Source: Diphasiastrum complanatum (Eukaryota; Streptophyta; Lycopodiopsida; Lycopodiales; Lycopodiaceae). From it: DNA of 64,000 nucleotides. The stretch is taken from the NCBI GenBank assembly GCA_029204225.1, contig CM055101.1, positions 45,134,180-45,198,179 on the forward strand, given 5' to 3'. The notes below the pieces were generated by a model. That model saw nothing but the letters and a program-made list of their open reading frames with translations. It searched no databases and had not been told where the DNA came from. Every line of letters starts with the position of its first letter. Positions within the stretch are counted from its first letter, which is position 1. The position numbers were made by a program, and so were the translations under genes. This document shows, piece by piece, positions 20,613 through 31,715 of the stretch.

Positions 20613-21713
20613 CCAACTAGGTGGAATTTGGAGTCCTCTTCCTCCAAGAAAAAACCAGGTTGATCAGCACCAAGTTGAAGCCATTCGAGATCTCTGTCTC
20701 TTTTAACTTCATAAACAGATTCAGCCATATATGGTTCTTGCACAAAGGTCTTCAAAGCTGCATCACCAAGGCAATTTGATAGACATATTGAACCATTTGG
20801 AATCTGAAACATGATATGTGCTCCCCTTGCATGCTGCAATTCACTTGCAAGCTGCAAATCATAAACAAGATCTGATAGAGGGAAAGCAACTGGCTGACTT
20901 GGGCGGCAAACAACTTCATTAAAATTTGATTTCTCATCTTGAGAAATCTCTTGCATGATAGCAACTTGCAACTCCTGTTGAGGATCTTCCTGCATGCAAG
21001 TCATGAAGGTTTCTTCCTATATGGAAGTAAAAACAGTATCCTCTTTATGAGGATCTACTTGTTTGCATAATTGAGACTCCTCTTCTTGAGAGTGTTCCTG
21101 CAAAACAATAGTTAGAGGTTTCTCATCTTGAGAACCATGTTGCATGCATATATCTTGCACACAATTTGATGCATATATCCTCACGAGATTTTTCTTGCAT
21201 TGCATCCTGCAAACAATTAACTTGTGAAGCCACTTCAACAAGCAGCATTTCAGCTTTTGAGTATCCTTCTGAAGTTTGTGTGTCCTCGGGATAGATGGTA
21301 GCACTGTCATTGTCATTATATTCACAATGCGTGCAAGCAACCAACGGTTTACACTCCTCTTGAGTGTGTCCTTCTTCCTTGCAATGGTCACAAATCAAAA
21401 CAGATCCATACTTACTTTGAAGCTGCTCCCACAGTTCTTTAGCAATCTCGTACTCTGACATATCCATCATGATGTCATCGGATGTAGACAGATTGATGAG
21501 TCCATTAGCCATATCATTCAATTCTGTCCATCTTTCGGAGTAAGTCTTTGGCTGAGGTAGAGATCCATTGACAACGGACCAAAATCCTTCTTGCTTCAAT
21601 GCTTTGATCATTTGAAGCCTCCACATAGGATAGCTCCTTTTGCCTTCCAAGAAGATAAACCTGTTTCCTGCATTCATAGCTTCTGCACAAATTGAACTAG
21701 GATCTTTTAGCAA
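20613..21713 (-). pseudogene. Gag-like gene of element B (frameshift, stop, split by C)
   Basis: From the ATG at 21713: FIFLEGKRSYPMWRLQMIKA and AKELWEQLQSKYGSVLI match the copia gag N-terminal pattern. A CCHC knuckle CDHCKEEGHTQEEC follows near residue 110. The frame shifts near 21150-21250, meets a TAG at about 21017 and continues to 20613 (VAFPLSDLVYDLQLASELQ, RGAHIMFQIPNGSICLS, RDRDLEWLQLGADQPGFF). At the C insertion the frame resumes exactly at 16864 and ends at a TAA near 16795. The region after the knuckle is Gln/Glu-rich and not recognised. There is no protease, integrase or RT. Confidence 0.75.
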
Positions 21714-21795
21714 TGCTAATCACAAGGCCTACTTGAATTAGACACTACTTCGGCAATGTATGCTTTGAATAGAGCCAATCTGGCTTTGATACCAT

Positions 21796-23037
21796 TGTTG
21801 TAGAATGAATGACGCTAGGAAACAGACATGCATGAAGATTTAAGCAACATGCAAGCTCTGATAGCACTGTTGTAAAAACAGAGAAGGCTAGAATAGCTCA
21901 AAATTAGGATTCAGGACCCTAGAAATGCTATTTTCAAGGACTACTTGAGCCTAACAGATCTAGGAATGAAACATGCATCTGAAATACACATAAAACAGCA
22001 AGCTGTAGATCATAAGAATGATCCTAATTCAATCCTATTTGAACTCTATTCACTGCCTATTGGATGAAGCAAGATGTGGACTTTTCCCTACTTGCTGGCT
22101 ACATCAAATAGGTGCCTCAGATCTGAAAAATCAGATTCTGATCAGGCTTCTATATGACTTCTATTCACTATGAAAGAAAGAGCCTGTGCAAGAGAAACCA
22201 CTAGCAAAAGATCCTATTCAATTTTGACAATTTATGAGAGAGTTAGGATGATATTTGGAAATCAGATCCAGCGCCCTACTTCAAATGGTTGGATGGCTGC
22301 CCTGCTTCCAGAGTAGTGAGAATTGAGTGGGAGAAGATCTGAGATGGAGCGCCCTCCTCTATGGATCAGCTTGCAACAGATCTCATGCAAATCTGACAAG
22401 ATTTGAGAGAGAAATGAATGATTGAGCAAAACAGAACCAGCGCCCTCCTCCAAATGGTTGATTGCTGTCCAGGCTCAGATCTGCTCAGATTCAAGGTGGG
22501 AATGACCTGACTAGTAGCGCCCTCCTCCAACTAACATATTGCAACTGTTGTCACTGAATTCTGATGAGGGAAGGAGGAGTAACAAGCAAAAAACCAGATC
22601 AGATCCCCTGCGAGCTACTACCAAAATTGAGATGAAGAATAGAACAAGATGATGAAGAGTGGAAGATTATTCCAGAAATTACACTCCTCCAAATCGTGGA
22701 GGTTCTATTTATAAGAATTGATGTATGTACAATGCATTGCATGCTATTGCCAAGTGTCCAAGGTAGGTGGCAATTTGCATGTCTAATTTGTCATGCATGC
22801 ATCTTGCATGTCGCATGCAAACTAGGATATGTGGCAAACTAACTTTTTCTCCCCCATGCACACGTGCATGGGGGTCTACCAAACTCCAGTGGACAAGTGG
22901 CATCATCATGCAAGAAGGCCCTCCACGAGTTTGTACTAAAAAAATTTGCCTAAGTTTAATTGGGCCTTAAAAACTTTGGCCTCCAAATAAAACCATGTGC
23001 TATGTTTTATTTATTTAACTAGGTTTATATTTCAACA
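21796..23037 (-). repeat. 5' LTR of element B, full length
   Basis: 1242 bp. On the minus strand it runs TGTTGAAATATAAACC... to ...TCTACAACA, directly followed by the primer site. Confidence 0.8.
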
Positions 23038-23466
23038 GAATGAACCTCCCAACCATAGGCTCCCCCTCCTTGAGTCCTTCTACCTGTTATTCCCGTCAAC
23101 TGGCACATGGCATCCACCTGTGGGTGAGCAGTCCACTTGGCATGCCTGGCGCCTGTGACCTGTGAATACTGAGTGATTCATAGGGTACCACCCCCGTGCC
23201 CCGCCAAAGACCTGTGACCCTCTTGGTCACCCCGACTACTTGCCAGCTAGCATCTCGTCACTGACGGCTAGGGTCCCGACAGTCAAGACACACCGCATCT
23301 CTGACAGCTTGTCAGGCGGCCACACCGGGTCACTGCTTGTGATGCACCGGTCCCAACTTGGGACAGATGTCCTCGTCGGTCACCAACCCTTGCCAATACT
23401 AGGCCTCAGGCCCTTTGGTAACCGGCTGTGCCGAGGTCGTGATAGAGTCGTAACTAGACTCTAACA
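23038..23466 (-). repeat. 5' LTR of gypsy A (distal end clipped by B)
   Basis: About 429 bp matching 12031-12456, ending in CTCTAACA on the + strand. Its left edge abuts element B. Confidence 0.85.
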
Positions 23467-23620
23467 CACACACTCTCACACACACACAAAATCTCAAGAC
23501 ACACACACACACACACAATATCACACAATCACTCACACACACACACACAAATCTCAAGACTCACACACACACACACAATATCTCACACACACTCTCTCTC
23601 TCTCACATAACACACACAAT
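23467..23620. repeat. CA-rich microsatellite region
   Basis: Interrupted (CA)n with AATCTCAAGAC and AATATCACAC spacers, similar to 11820-11990. Confidence 0.85.
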
Positions 23621-23689
23621 GCACATTACAATCTCAATGCACAGACAAACATGTCACTCTCTCTCTTGGAGAGTTTTCTTTCTTGGAGA

Positions 23690-23810
23690 TGTTTATATAC
23701 GCTCCCAGAGTTACCACATACTTGACATGTACTTTTATTGGTCTTATATGCCTTTTGGCATGGAAAAGACATTAATAAAGCTTTCTTTCTCTCTCTCTCA
23801 ACTCAGGTGT

Positions 23811-23884
<74 letters not shown>
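23690..23884 (+). repeat. LINE-type 3' tail with (CT)n
   Basis: A 3' end ending TGCCTTTTGGCATGGAAAAGACATTAATAAAGCTTT, then CT repeats, the longest at 23813-23884. The same ending occurs at 57830-57999 and, more diverged, at 53800-54003. AATAAA just before the repeat suggests a polyadenylation-type 3' end followed by a simple-repeat tail. Confidence 0.7.
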
Positions 23885-23887
<3 letters not shown>

Positions 23888-24004
23888 GAAACTCGGGCGT
23901 GAAACAGGGCTTTTTGGCAACAATCGGTTCAAACGGTTCGAACCGTTCAAATCGGTCCCATTCGATTCAGTGGTTCGAACCGCGGTTCGATGCAACCTTA
24001 AAAA
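23885..24004. other. Short unassigned segment with a 16-bp palindrome
   Basis: AACGGTTCGAACCGTT at 23932-23947 is a perfect palindrome, with related GGTTCGAACC strings 30-40 bp further on. Confidence 0.6.
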
Positions 24005-24200
24005 TCACCAACACCTATCTATAGCAAAACTTGTGCTCCAAATCAACCACTAGAATTTTGAACTTGAGGCTAACTGAATTCTAACGTGACTTTACTAGAT
24101 ACAGGTAAAGGCCCTTAGGATTAGCATGCAAGCATGGCCCAATAATCCTAATTAACCCTAGATAACATTAGGGGTAACAATGTAAACATTAACTATAACG
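24005..24200 (-). repeat. LTR fragment, inverted relative to 172-355
   Basis: Reverse complement of the LTR fragment near the window start, holding GATAACATTAGGGGTAACAA and TAGCATGCAAGCATGGCCCAA. No partner LTR. Confidence 0.65.
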
Positions 24201-25695
24201 TTAGGCTGCTTAACTTTTCTTTTCTTCTTTCAATGAGAGGAAGTAGTTAGGATAGAACCTTTTCAATCATATAATGAACACCAATTCATGCCCTCTTTAT
24301 GAAAAATAAAATCATACAGAGCTTGAAATTGCATTTTGGAGTTTTTGAAACAAGCATCTTAGAACTCCTTAGTCTTGGAATGATATTCCGAGGCAAGTAT
24401 CTCAAGCATACGAATATGTTATCTCTTTTAGGACGCATATTTGAACAAGAGTCTTAGATCTAATATACAAGACTGATGAATACTTTGAAAAGATAGGGTT
24501 TGTGAGAAGTAGTTCAAACTCAAATCATCATTTGTGTCCTTGTTAAGGCCTGCTTTACCGTGTGGATGTGAAGTTGTGGATGCAGTACTCTATGTTGAAG
24601 ATTGGCGGAGATTGAAATCTCTGAAAGAGGTTTTTAAGTGCTTCCATGGGAAAGTGGGAATGAAGCTCTTATATCCTGTTTTACTGGCTAAAATGAATCT
24701 TTGTTTGGAGGCAGTAGCTATTTAGAGTAATGAGGTAAACTAGAGGTTGAAAACATGGAAGAAAAGAGGCTCTAGAAAGTCCAATTCATATTGGCAACAG
24801 CCTTGAAGTGGATAAGATATTGATGTAAATGGTGTCTTCTTTGGAGAATAGTAGCATGGAAATTTGACCTAAGGCATCAAATGCTATTTGAAAGATAACT
24901 TTACAAGAGGTTTGCAAAGAGCCATTCGAATGGCAGATGCAATGTTACTCAGATTAGATCGATCGTGAAATAGATGAGCATCTGAAAAGCATGCTGCAGA
25001 TATATTATGAAGGAAAGTAAGCCATTTCGAGGCTAAGGCTTTCGTGATTAGAGATTGTAAGCAAGACGTTGTAAACCATAATTGAAGTGGCAGAAACAAG
25101 TTTGTCTTCTTCATAAGAGTGGAAAAGGAGCACTATACAGGCGAACAGGGGAGAGTTCAAAGATATTTTTTTTGACACCAGTGCACCTCCTTTACAGTTT
25201 TCTTTATGAAGAGCACCTTGTAAGAACGGTTATAAATAGGCTGGTTGGTTATCTGTGGTGGGAATGTTTATTACTCAATGGAAGGATAGTCTTTCCTTGT
25301 AGATAAATGTTCTGAAATTTTGAGTAGATAGCTAATCTTTAAATCATCATGAGGTGCTGCTTTGTTGAGAAACTTTGGGAGCTTCAAATATGGATCACAC
25401 AACATTTGTTTGCTCATTAGAAATGCCAGTGAGCATTTGTTATGAAGAAAGAACCTTTAATCTAGACTTTCAAGCTATTTTCTCTTCGTACCTTTATTTT
25501 TACGTCTCTTTACTGATGAATAAATTGAATGGTGCTTTCCTTGCAACTGATCTATATTACTTGGTTCAAGTGCAGCCTGTAATTGTTAAAGTAAATTTGA
25601 TTTGTGCATCAATTCCCTGATAATCTCATTATGCAGCCCTGTTGTAATGTCATGAATGTTATTTCTTTCTCGTATTCTAAGAAGAGTTGAATCAG
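24201..25695. other. Region upstream of the RlmN-type exons; nothing recognised
   Basis: It should hold 5' exons of the methyltransferase gene if that gene is complete. In particular an exon ending in an SSQ-like peptide, with the Cys that precedes the FeS motif in the family, is expected. No such exon was seen. The small open frame at 24534-24725 shows no family motif. It may be intron. Confidence 0.4.
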
Positions 25696-28600
25696 GTGGG
25701 TTGCAAAATGGGGTGCACATTCTGTGCCACAGGAGCCATGGGATTCAAAGGCAACTTATCTGCAGGAGAGATCGTTGAACAGCTTGTGCACGCATCTTGT
25801 ATCACACCCATTCGTAATATTGTCTTCATGGTACAAGAATTTGCCCTTTTGGCCTTTTTCTTGCTGAAAGGTACACAACATTATAGTGATATCAGTTGCA
25901 AGTAGTGGCACAGTGAGAGATGGTAGCCGTGGCTGCATGCTATCTTGCTCGTTTGAAATGTCCTTGTTTCTGTTCTAGTTATGATCTCTCTGAAACCTAT
26001 ATTTTACCCTCATGTAACTTTAGATTTATTAGGAGTTATTGATTGCTATTTGATCACGAAAGGAAATGTTAGAGGCAGACTGGTTTGTGCAAGGATGTAG
26101 TGCAGGGGAAGTTTTGTGGAGGTGCTGACCTTTATAGGGAAAGCTTGAATTTGAAAGGATTATTTTCCTCTGATTGAAGATTCCAAGCTTATGGTTTGCT
26201 TTAATATGGAAAACAAGAGTACAGAAAATAATGTGGCTATCTTTCCACTATCTTAACACTTGTATGACTGGAAAACCGGTTGTGATATAGGGTATGGGGG
26301 AACCTCTGAACAACTACTCTGCAGTGATCCAAGCCGTGCGTACTATGACTGGTCGGTGCTTTGGTCTGTCCCCAAATCATATCACTGTATCAACAGTAAG
26401 AATGCACAAACTATATCATTGCCGCACACAGGAAATATCATGTTCTTCTACATAGCTGTGATCTTGGAGATTTGCAAGACAAATTAGAAGATATGTTAAT
26501 TTGATAAGTCACACATTTTGAAGAAGATAGAGAGCTCACTACTGTTATTAATTAAGCTTTGTAGTTGTGGTATCCTGTATGTTGAATATGATGTATTCTG
26601 TTCAATGGACTATGCTTTTAGCTGTAAACAAAATATCTTGCCTGGTGGATTGCTGCTTGACTAGTTTGTAACACAAACCTTTTGAGATTTTATGGTTACT
26701 CACAGGTTGGTGTCGTTCCTCGAATATTGTCATTGGCTCATGACTTACCTGGTATAAGGCTAGCAGTCTCTGTTCATGCACCAACACAAGAGCTTCGTTG
26801 CCAGATTGTACCAGCTGCCAGAGCCTTCCCTCTAGGAAAATTGGTTGAGGCACTGAATTCTTATCAGGCAATTAGGTTGTAAATTGGGCCATTTCCCTGA
26901 TTCATTTGATCACACTTCATCCTTTTGGTGCTGTTACGAATGGTGCACAATAGATTTTAAATACAAAAGTGTTTGCAAGATGTTTCAATGAGCAGTTTTG
27001 CCAAATGAATAGATTTGTCAGAAAAATGACTTTTACATGAAATATTTGTTATTTCAGGATTGCATATTTTAGCCTAATGATTATGTGCTCACTGCATTTA
27101 GGAATGGAACCGTACCTAGTAGGAACGGAATTGTTCCTAAATAGTTTCTGTATCTGAATTTTTTTTATACCTTATTTTACAACCTCTTTTTTTCATGCTG
27201 CTTAAACTTAAAAGCCGTTTGTTTTTGGAGCATTTTGGGCTACAACATTTTGGTTGAAAATGTCGTTATGTTTTGTAATGTTTCTATATGTTTTGTAACC
27301 TAAATCCTATGTGCTATGACTTATGAAGGTCCGAGAGCCTAATCCTAAGTTTCTAATCCTATTCCCATTCCTAACAGTTCCCAAGTTCATGCATAAAATT
27401 TAGGGTTCTTATTCATGTTCGTATTGAAACCTAAGTTCTTGAGTCCATTTGTGAAAAGTGAAAGGATCTCTATTCTTGTTCTCAATCTTCTTCCTGTTCC
27501 TAAGTTTCGTTTCGATTCTTGTTCTTGTTCTTGTTCCTAAGAGCATCTTTAACTTAGGTTTAAACTTAGAATAGAAACCTCGGAATAGGAATAGGACTAG
27601 GAACATAATCCTTACTTTATGCTCAGAAAACCTTTTTTAGGAATTGAAAACAATGATTTATTCATTTTTCTACCCGATTTACCCACAAGAAGTTATTTTT
27701 CATATAGTAGGTATTTCTTTCTATATAATTATTAGGAATGGTTCTTAAGGTGCCTTTGGAATTGTATGGATCCGTTCCTAGGAATGCTTTCATACCGTTC
27801 ATGGGAACTATGACTTGTACATAGTAGACATATGTTTTCGTAATTAGCGTTTAAGAAATGCTAATTTATTCAATAGAGTAGATGTGCCACGTTTCCTTGA
27901 AACTGAAGTGATGTTCCAACTTAGCAAGAAATAGGGTTCAAGGTGGATGTTGGGACTGAATCTAGGTGCACTAGGGGCAAGATAATAATCATGATTATGC
28001 AGTTTGAATTAAATATAGCAATGATAGATTTCCATTCTTTCATTTTGCATTGTCACGGTAAGACGTGTCCAGAAGTGTGAAATAAGTGGCCCGCTAGGTG
28101 AAGAGATAAATAAGGAAGTTATTTATAAGCAAAACCAACACACAAGTAGGAGTTATAAATCTGTTAATGCCTTTGAGGTCCAAATTGGTACATACAGGCC
28201 ATCAATTGATTTTCTATCATGGTGTTCAACAATTGAATCTGTAATTTTTTCTGCACTCCTTTCCTTCAAGTTTTTAATCTCATTTGCTCTATGCACAAAA
28301 TACTGAAGAGATCCTTGCTTTTGAGCAAGATTTAAGAACCTGCATTATTCTGAGCTTTGGATTATAAGAGCTATCTTCCTATTCCCGCAAGCTGTTTATA
28401 GGCTAATGCCAATGGACAGTTCATCTTTTGTAATCTAGAAGAGAATCTGGTTTCAATTTCCTTATTCTATAAGCCTGATATGAAGAAAGATGCAAGAATC
28501 TGTGTTCTTAATGTTATTGGTTGATGCATCACACATTCAGTGTAGTTTATTCATTGTATTTGGTTGAGTTGCTTCTACTGCATTGAACCTTTGCCTGAAC

Positions 28601-29737
28601 CTTTGCCCGCCAGCTAAATTTTGTAGGTTTGTTTGTTTTATTTGAACAAGCTGATGTCATGATAGGTGATATTTCTAACCTTTCTATGAGGAGGCAGGGA
28701 CTTGATTTGATTTGATTTATGTGATCAGCTAGTTTTTGCTGATGCTTTTGTATCTTGAGTTTGCACTTTTCCGACCACCTACAGTTCCGAACTTCGATTT
28801 GTTTGAGCAAGCTGAAGTGATACGTATTATTCCTTGTGTTATTATGAGGAAGTTGAGACTGTTGGCTTTATTTTCATTTGCAAGCCTTAAATGACAAAGT
28901 ATGCTTGTCACCTCCAGAGAAGTGATAGAAACTCACATGGTCTTTTTATAAATGCAAGAAAGCTGACATGGATGTGTTTTCATGGCACCTACTCTGGGGT
29001 GTGGATGACCACCTGATAAGATGCATTGGCATATATGATGTAGTTGATGGTCTAATATTTGACTAGATAGTTAAATTTTGCAGTCTCTTCTGTGTTACGT
29101 TCAGGTACTATCATAAAATAAGATCAATGTATAACTATTTGTTGTTGCTTCTGAGAGAAGTTTAAACGAATAACGTGGTTTTTGACAGCAAACAGACTAT
29201 TCTTATTGAGTATGTGATGTTGGCTGGCATTAATGATACAACAGAGAATGCTCATCAGTTGGGAAAACTTCTAATGAAGCACGAAGTGGTAAGCATTTTC
29301 TTTAGTCTTCTGTTTTCTGAACTGATTATGTGTGCTCTTGCTTTAACTTCTAGCCCAGGATATTAACCTTCTTTTAACTTTGATTGATTTGTTTATGTTT
29401 CCAAGTGCTGCTATTAATCAATAACTTCATCTTGATTGCTTAGCTGTCCCTTTGAATATGTCTCTATCAGGTTGTGAATTTGATACCCTACAATCCAACT
29501 TTAGCAATGGAGGGTTACAAAGCCAGTACCCAAGAAAATGTATTTCTTTTCCAGAAATTGATTCGAGAAGTTTATGGACTTCGTACAACTATTCGTAAAG
29601 AGATGGGCCAGGATATACAGGGGGCTTGTGGGCAATTAGCTCTTCATCAAACAAACATCGACAGGCCATTGGGCACCAAATCAAGACCTGCACCCATCTT
29701 AAGTGACATTGAGGATATTTGCCAAATGTCACCGTGA
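25696..29737 (+). CDS. rlmN: RlmN-type radical-SAM rRNA methyltransferase, C-terminal five exons
   Basis: RlmN makes 2-methyladenosine at A2503 of 23S rRNA (and A37 of some tRNAs) with a 4Fe-4S cluster, SAM and two extra Cys; a plant copy most likely acts in plastids or mitochondria. Exons 25696-25830, 26291-26395, 26706-26875, 29189-29288 and 29471-29737 have GT-AG borders, keep phase and give 258 codons plus stop. Visible: the CX3CX2C cluster motif in [10 protein letters not shown] at residues 2-10; [42 protein letters not shown]-like [28 protein letters not shown]; and CGQL at about 223, the methyl-carrying Cys of the family. Bacterial RlmN is about 380 residues, so about a third is missing at the N-terminus. 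Intron 3 is 2.3 kb. Cfr-like activity is possible but the ending fits RlmN. Confidence 0.9.
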
Positions 29738-31715
29738 TTACAGTAAGTTTGAAGTAATTTATTACCTTCCTATCTTGATTGCATCAAGTTAATCAACCTA
29801 GAATAATCCTCGATATGGATATCATGGTTTGTTTTTACCAAAAATTAGGTCCATACAGGCTATACATCCACACTTAAGTGCATATACGAAAGAAAGAGGT
29901 TGTTCAGGGGAAGGATGAATCACGAAAATAGGCATTAACTTAACGCTTTCTTATCTCAATTCTTTTCTCATGACCAAACATCTTGTGCTTTGGCAATTTT
30001 TTCTGGATGAATATTTTGATAGGATGAGTTGTAGCCTAGTAACTTCATAAAACCTCAATATTCTGTTATACTATGGCGTAATTTACCTAAATTGTTAAAG
30101 AGGAGTCATCATAAGAGTGATTCTTCTGAAATGCTGTGTAATAAATATAAAACACAAAGAAAGCATGACTCCCACTTGTTTTGGTTACTGCCTGAACTTC
30201 ATATAACAATAGCCTTGATGAGATATTGTGCGTATCCTTCTTGTTAGCTTACATGTTAAGTAAAACAAATCACATTATGAGTGCCTGTGAGGCACATACG
30301 TTCTCATTTAACCACTGGAGTAAAAGGGAGCTACTTATTGATCCCTTAGGTGCGTTCCCCAATGACAATGACTAGAGTCGAGGCTTGACTCTCTTGGCTA
30401 GAATATACTGCGCCATGTTAGGCCTTGGAATAAATGATCTAGGAGGTTAGGAGCAGTCTAATAGAATGTGTTTGAGTGAGAGTTTAACAACCTTATGAAA
30501 TAGTCTTTTGGGGACACATCTTATCTTCACAAGATGCAGTCACATACGCGGGGAGATGGATTATAGATTTTGGGTGGCCAGATCAACACTTTCTCCAAGC
30601 TCTTTAAGAAGACATGGCATAAACATAATAGGGGGGAGAACTGAACTTCTACCCATATTGGCACCTCCATTAGCATCATGTCCTCCATCAAGAAGTCGTC
30701 AGTGTATTGTGTGTTAGACATTGAATTGCCCTTGTATTTTTTATTGTGATTGTTCCTAGAGTGAGTCATTAATGTATTGAAATTCAGGTAAGGGTTGCAT
30801 TCATTACAATGGTGTTAAGCTCATTAGGCAAACAACGAGCTATTGATATGGCACTAATTCTCAAAGAATTAGAGAAAAATTGAGGGAAAATAATGAGGGC
30901 AGCTAGGGTGTGAATAGTGACAAAGTGAGGAGATTTGAATGATAAAAGTTACCACTATATATGGCTTGTTAGCAAACAATATTGTGAAAAGCTACTTGAA
31001 GGGAGGCAAAAAAAATTGTTTGGATGTGTCTCAATTGGGATGTCAAAAAGCCACTTCATGGTGAATGAGGGACTATTGGCATGATTGATATCATTCTTAA
31101 TACTTTTGGTCACATCATCATTGCTCGGAGATTCTTCCATGTTGTCACCCAATACATGACCTTTCTTATTTGTGTGATAGGGTCTATTGTTGTCCTTGTA
31201 GATACACTCTTGCATGGAGACTAGCATCTTCTCCTTGGTAAAGGATTCCCTATTGTTGATATAGTGTATTCCTTGAATTTTGCAATGATTAATTGTTGAG
31301 GCCATAAAAAGAGGTAAGTTTTGCCATAAATATTTTCATAAAGATTATAAGATTCTGTCTCATAAAAACTACCATAAAATTTGATTGAGGTCATATTTGC
31401 CATTTTGGGAAGCACCGGTCATCCTTTACATAAGGGAATGGAATTTCCCACTGATGTTTCCATTGGGTGATCTTCACTAGCTCTCTAACCATCGCCACTA
31501 CCCTTGTATGTGCCCTTGTTGCTTCCCATTGCTAAACCCACTCTTAGATTTTAGTTTTCAATGACTTTGCTTTTATTTTTTTGCACAAAGGTTTCTCTAC
31601 AATAAGTGTTTCATAATTTCATTTCATCTTTCTTATCTAAAACAAAAAAATTAACTAACGTTATGTCTTTATTTGAGTCACTAGTATTGGACCGCCCAAT
31701 AGAATATGTATATTA
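29738..31715. other. Downstream flank of the RlmN-type gene
   Basis: AT-rich DNA with scattered frames of at most 116 codons and no recognisable product. The 3' untranslated region of the methyltransferase gene probably lies in its first few hundred bases. Confidence 0.4.

Larger units (their letters stand above)
15799..23037 (-). mobile_element. Gag-only LTR element B inside gypsy A
   Basis: Minus-strand element. The 5' LTR is 21796-23037 (1242 bp, TGTTG...CAACA), with the primer site TGGTATCAAAGCCAG on the minus strand at 21781-21795. The 3' LTR is 15799-16658 and lacks about 390 bp of its distal end; it abuts gypsy A leader DNA. A polypurine tract (minus TAAGGGGGAG) adjoins 16658. Without element C the interior is only about 1.4 kb and holds a gag-like gene and no pol, so it depended on another element. 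Confidence 0.85.
12027..23466 (-). mobile_element. Ty3/gypsy chromovirus-type element A, RT-less, holding B and C
   Basis: Minus-strand element. Its 3' LTR is at about 12027-12456 and its 5' LTR at 23038-23466; both read TGTTAGAGTC... on the minus strand. The polypurine tract is beside 12457. Coding is gag and protease (14166-15699), then a remnant of RNase H, integrase and chromodomain (12478-14030). RT is deleted. Between gag's upstream leader (15798) and the 5' LTR lies element B. The primer site, part of the leader and a few bases of the 5' LTR end are missing there. A clear target duplication was not found because the left LTR edge is uncertain. Confidence 0.8.

Noticed and set aside
23619-24053. 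Frames with Ser-Leu or Arg-Glu repeats (also at 11489, 11883, 53824 and 57813)
   Set aside because: These are translations of (CT)n tracts and their complements; there is no other support for coding.
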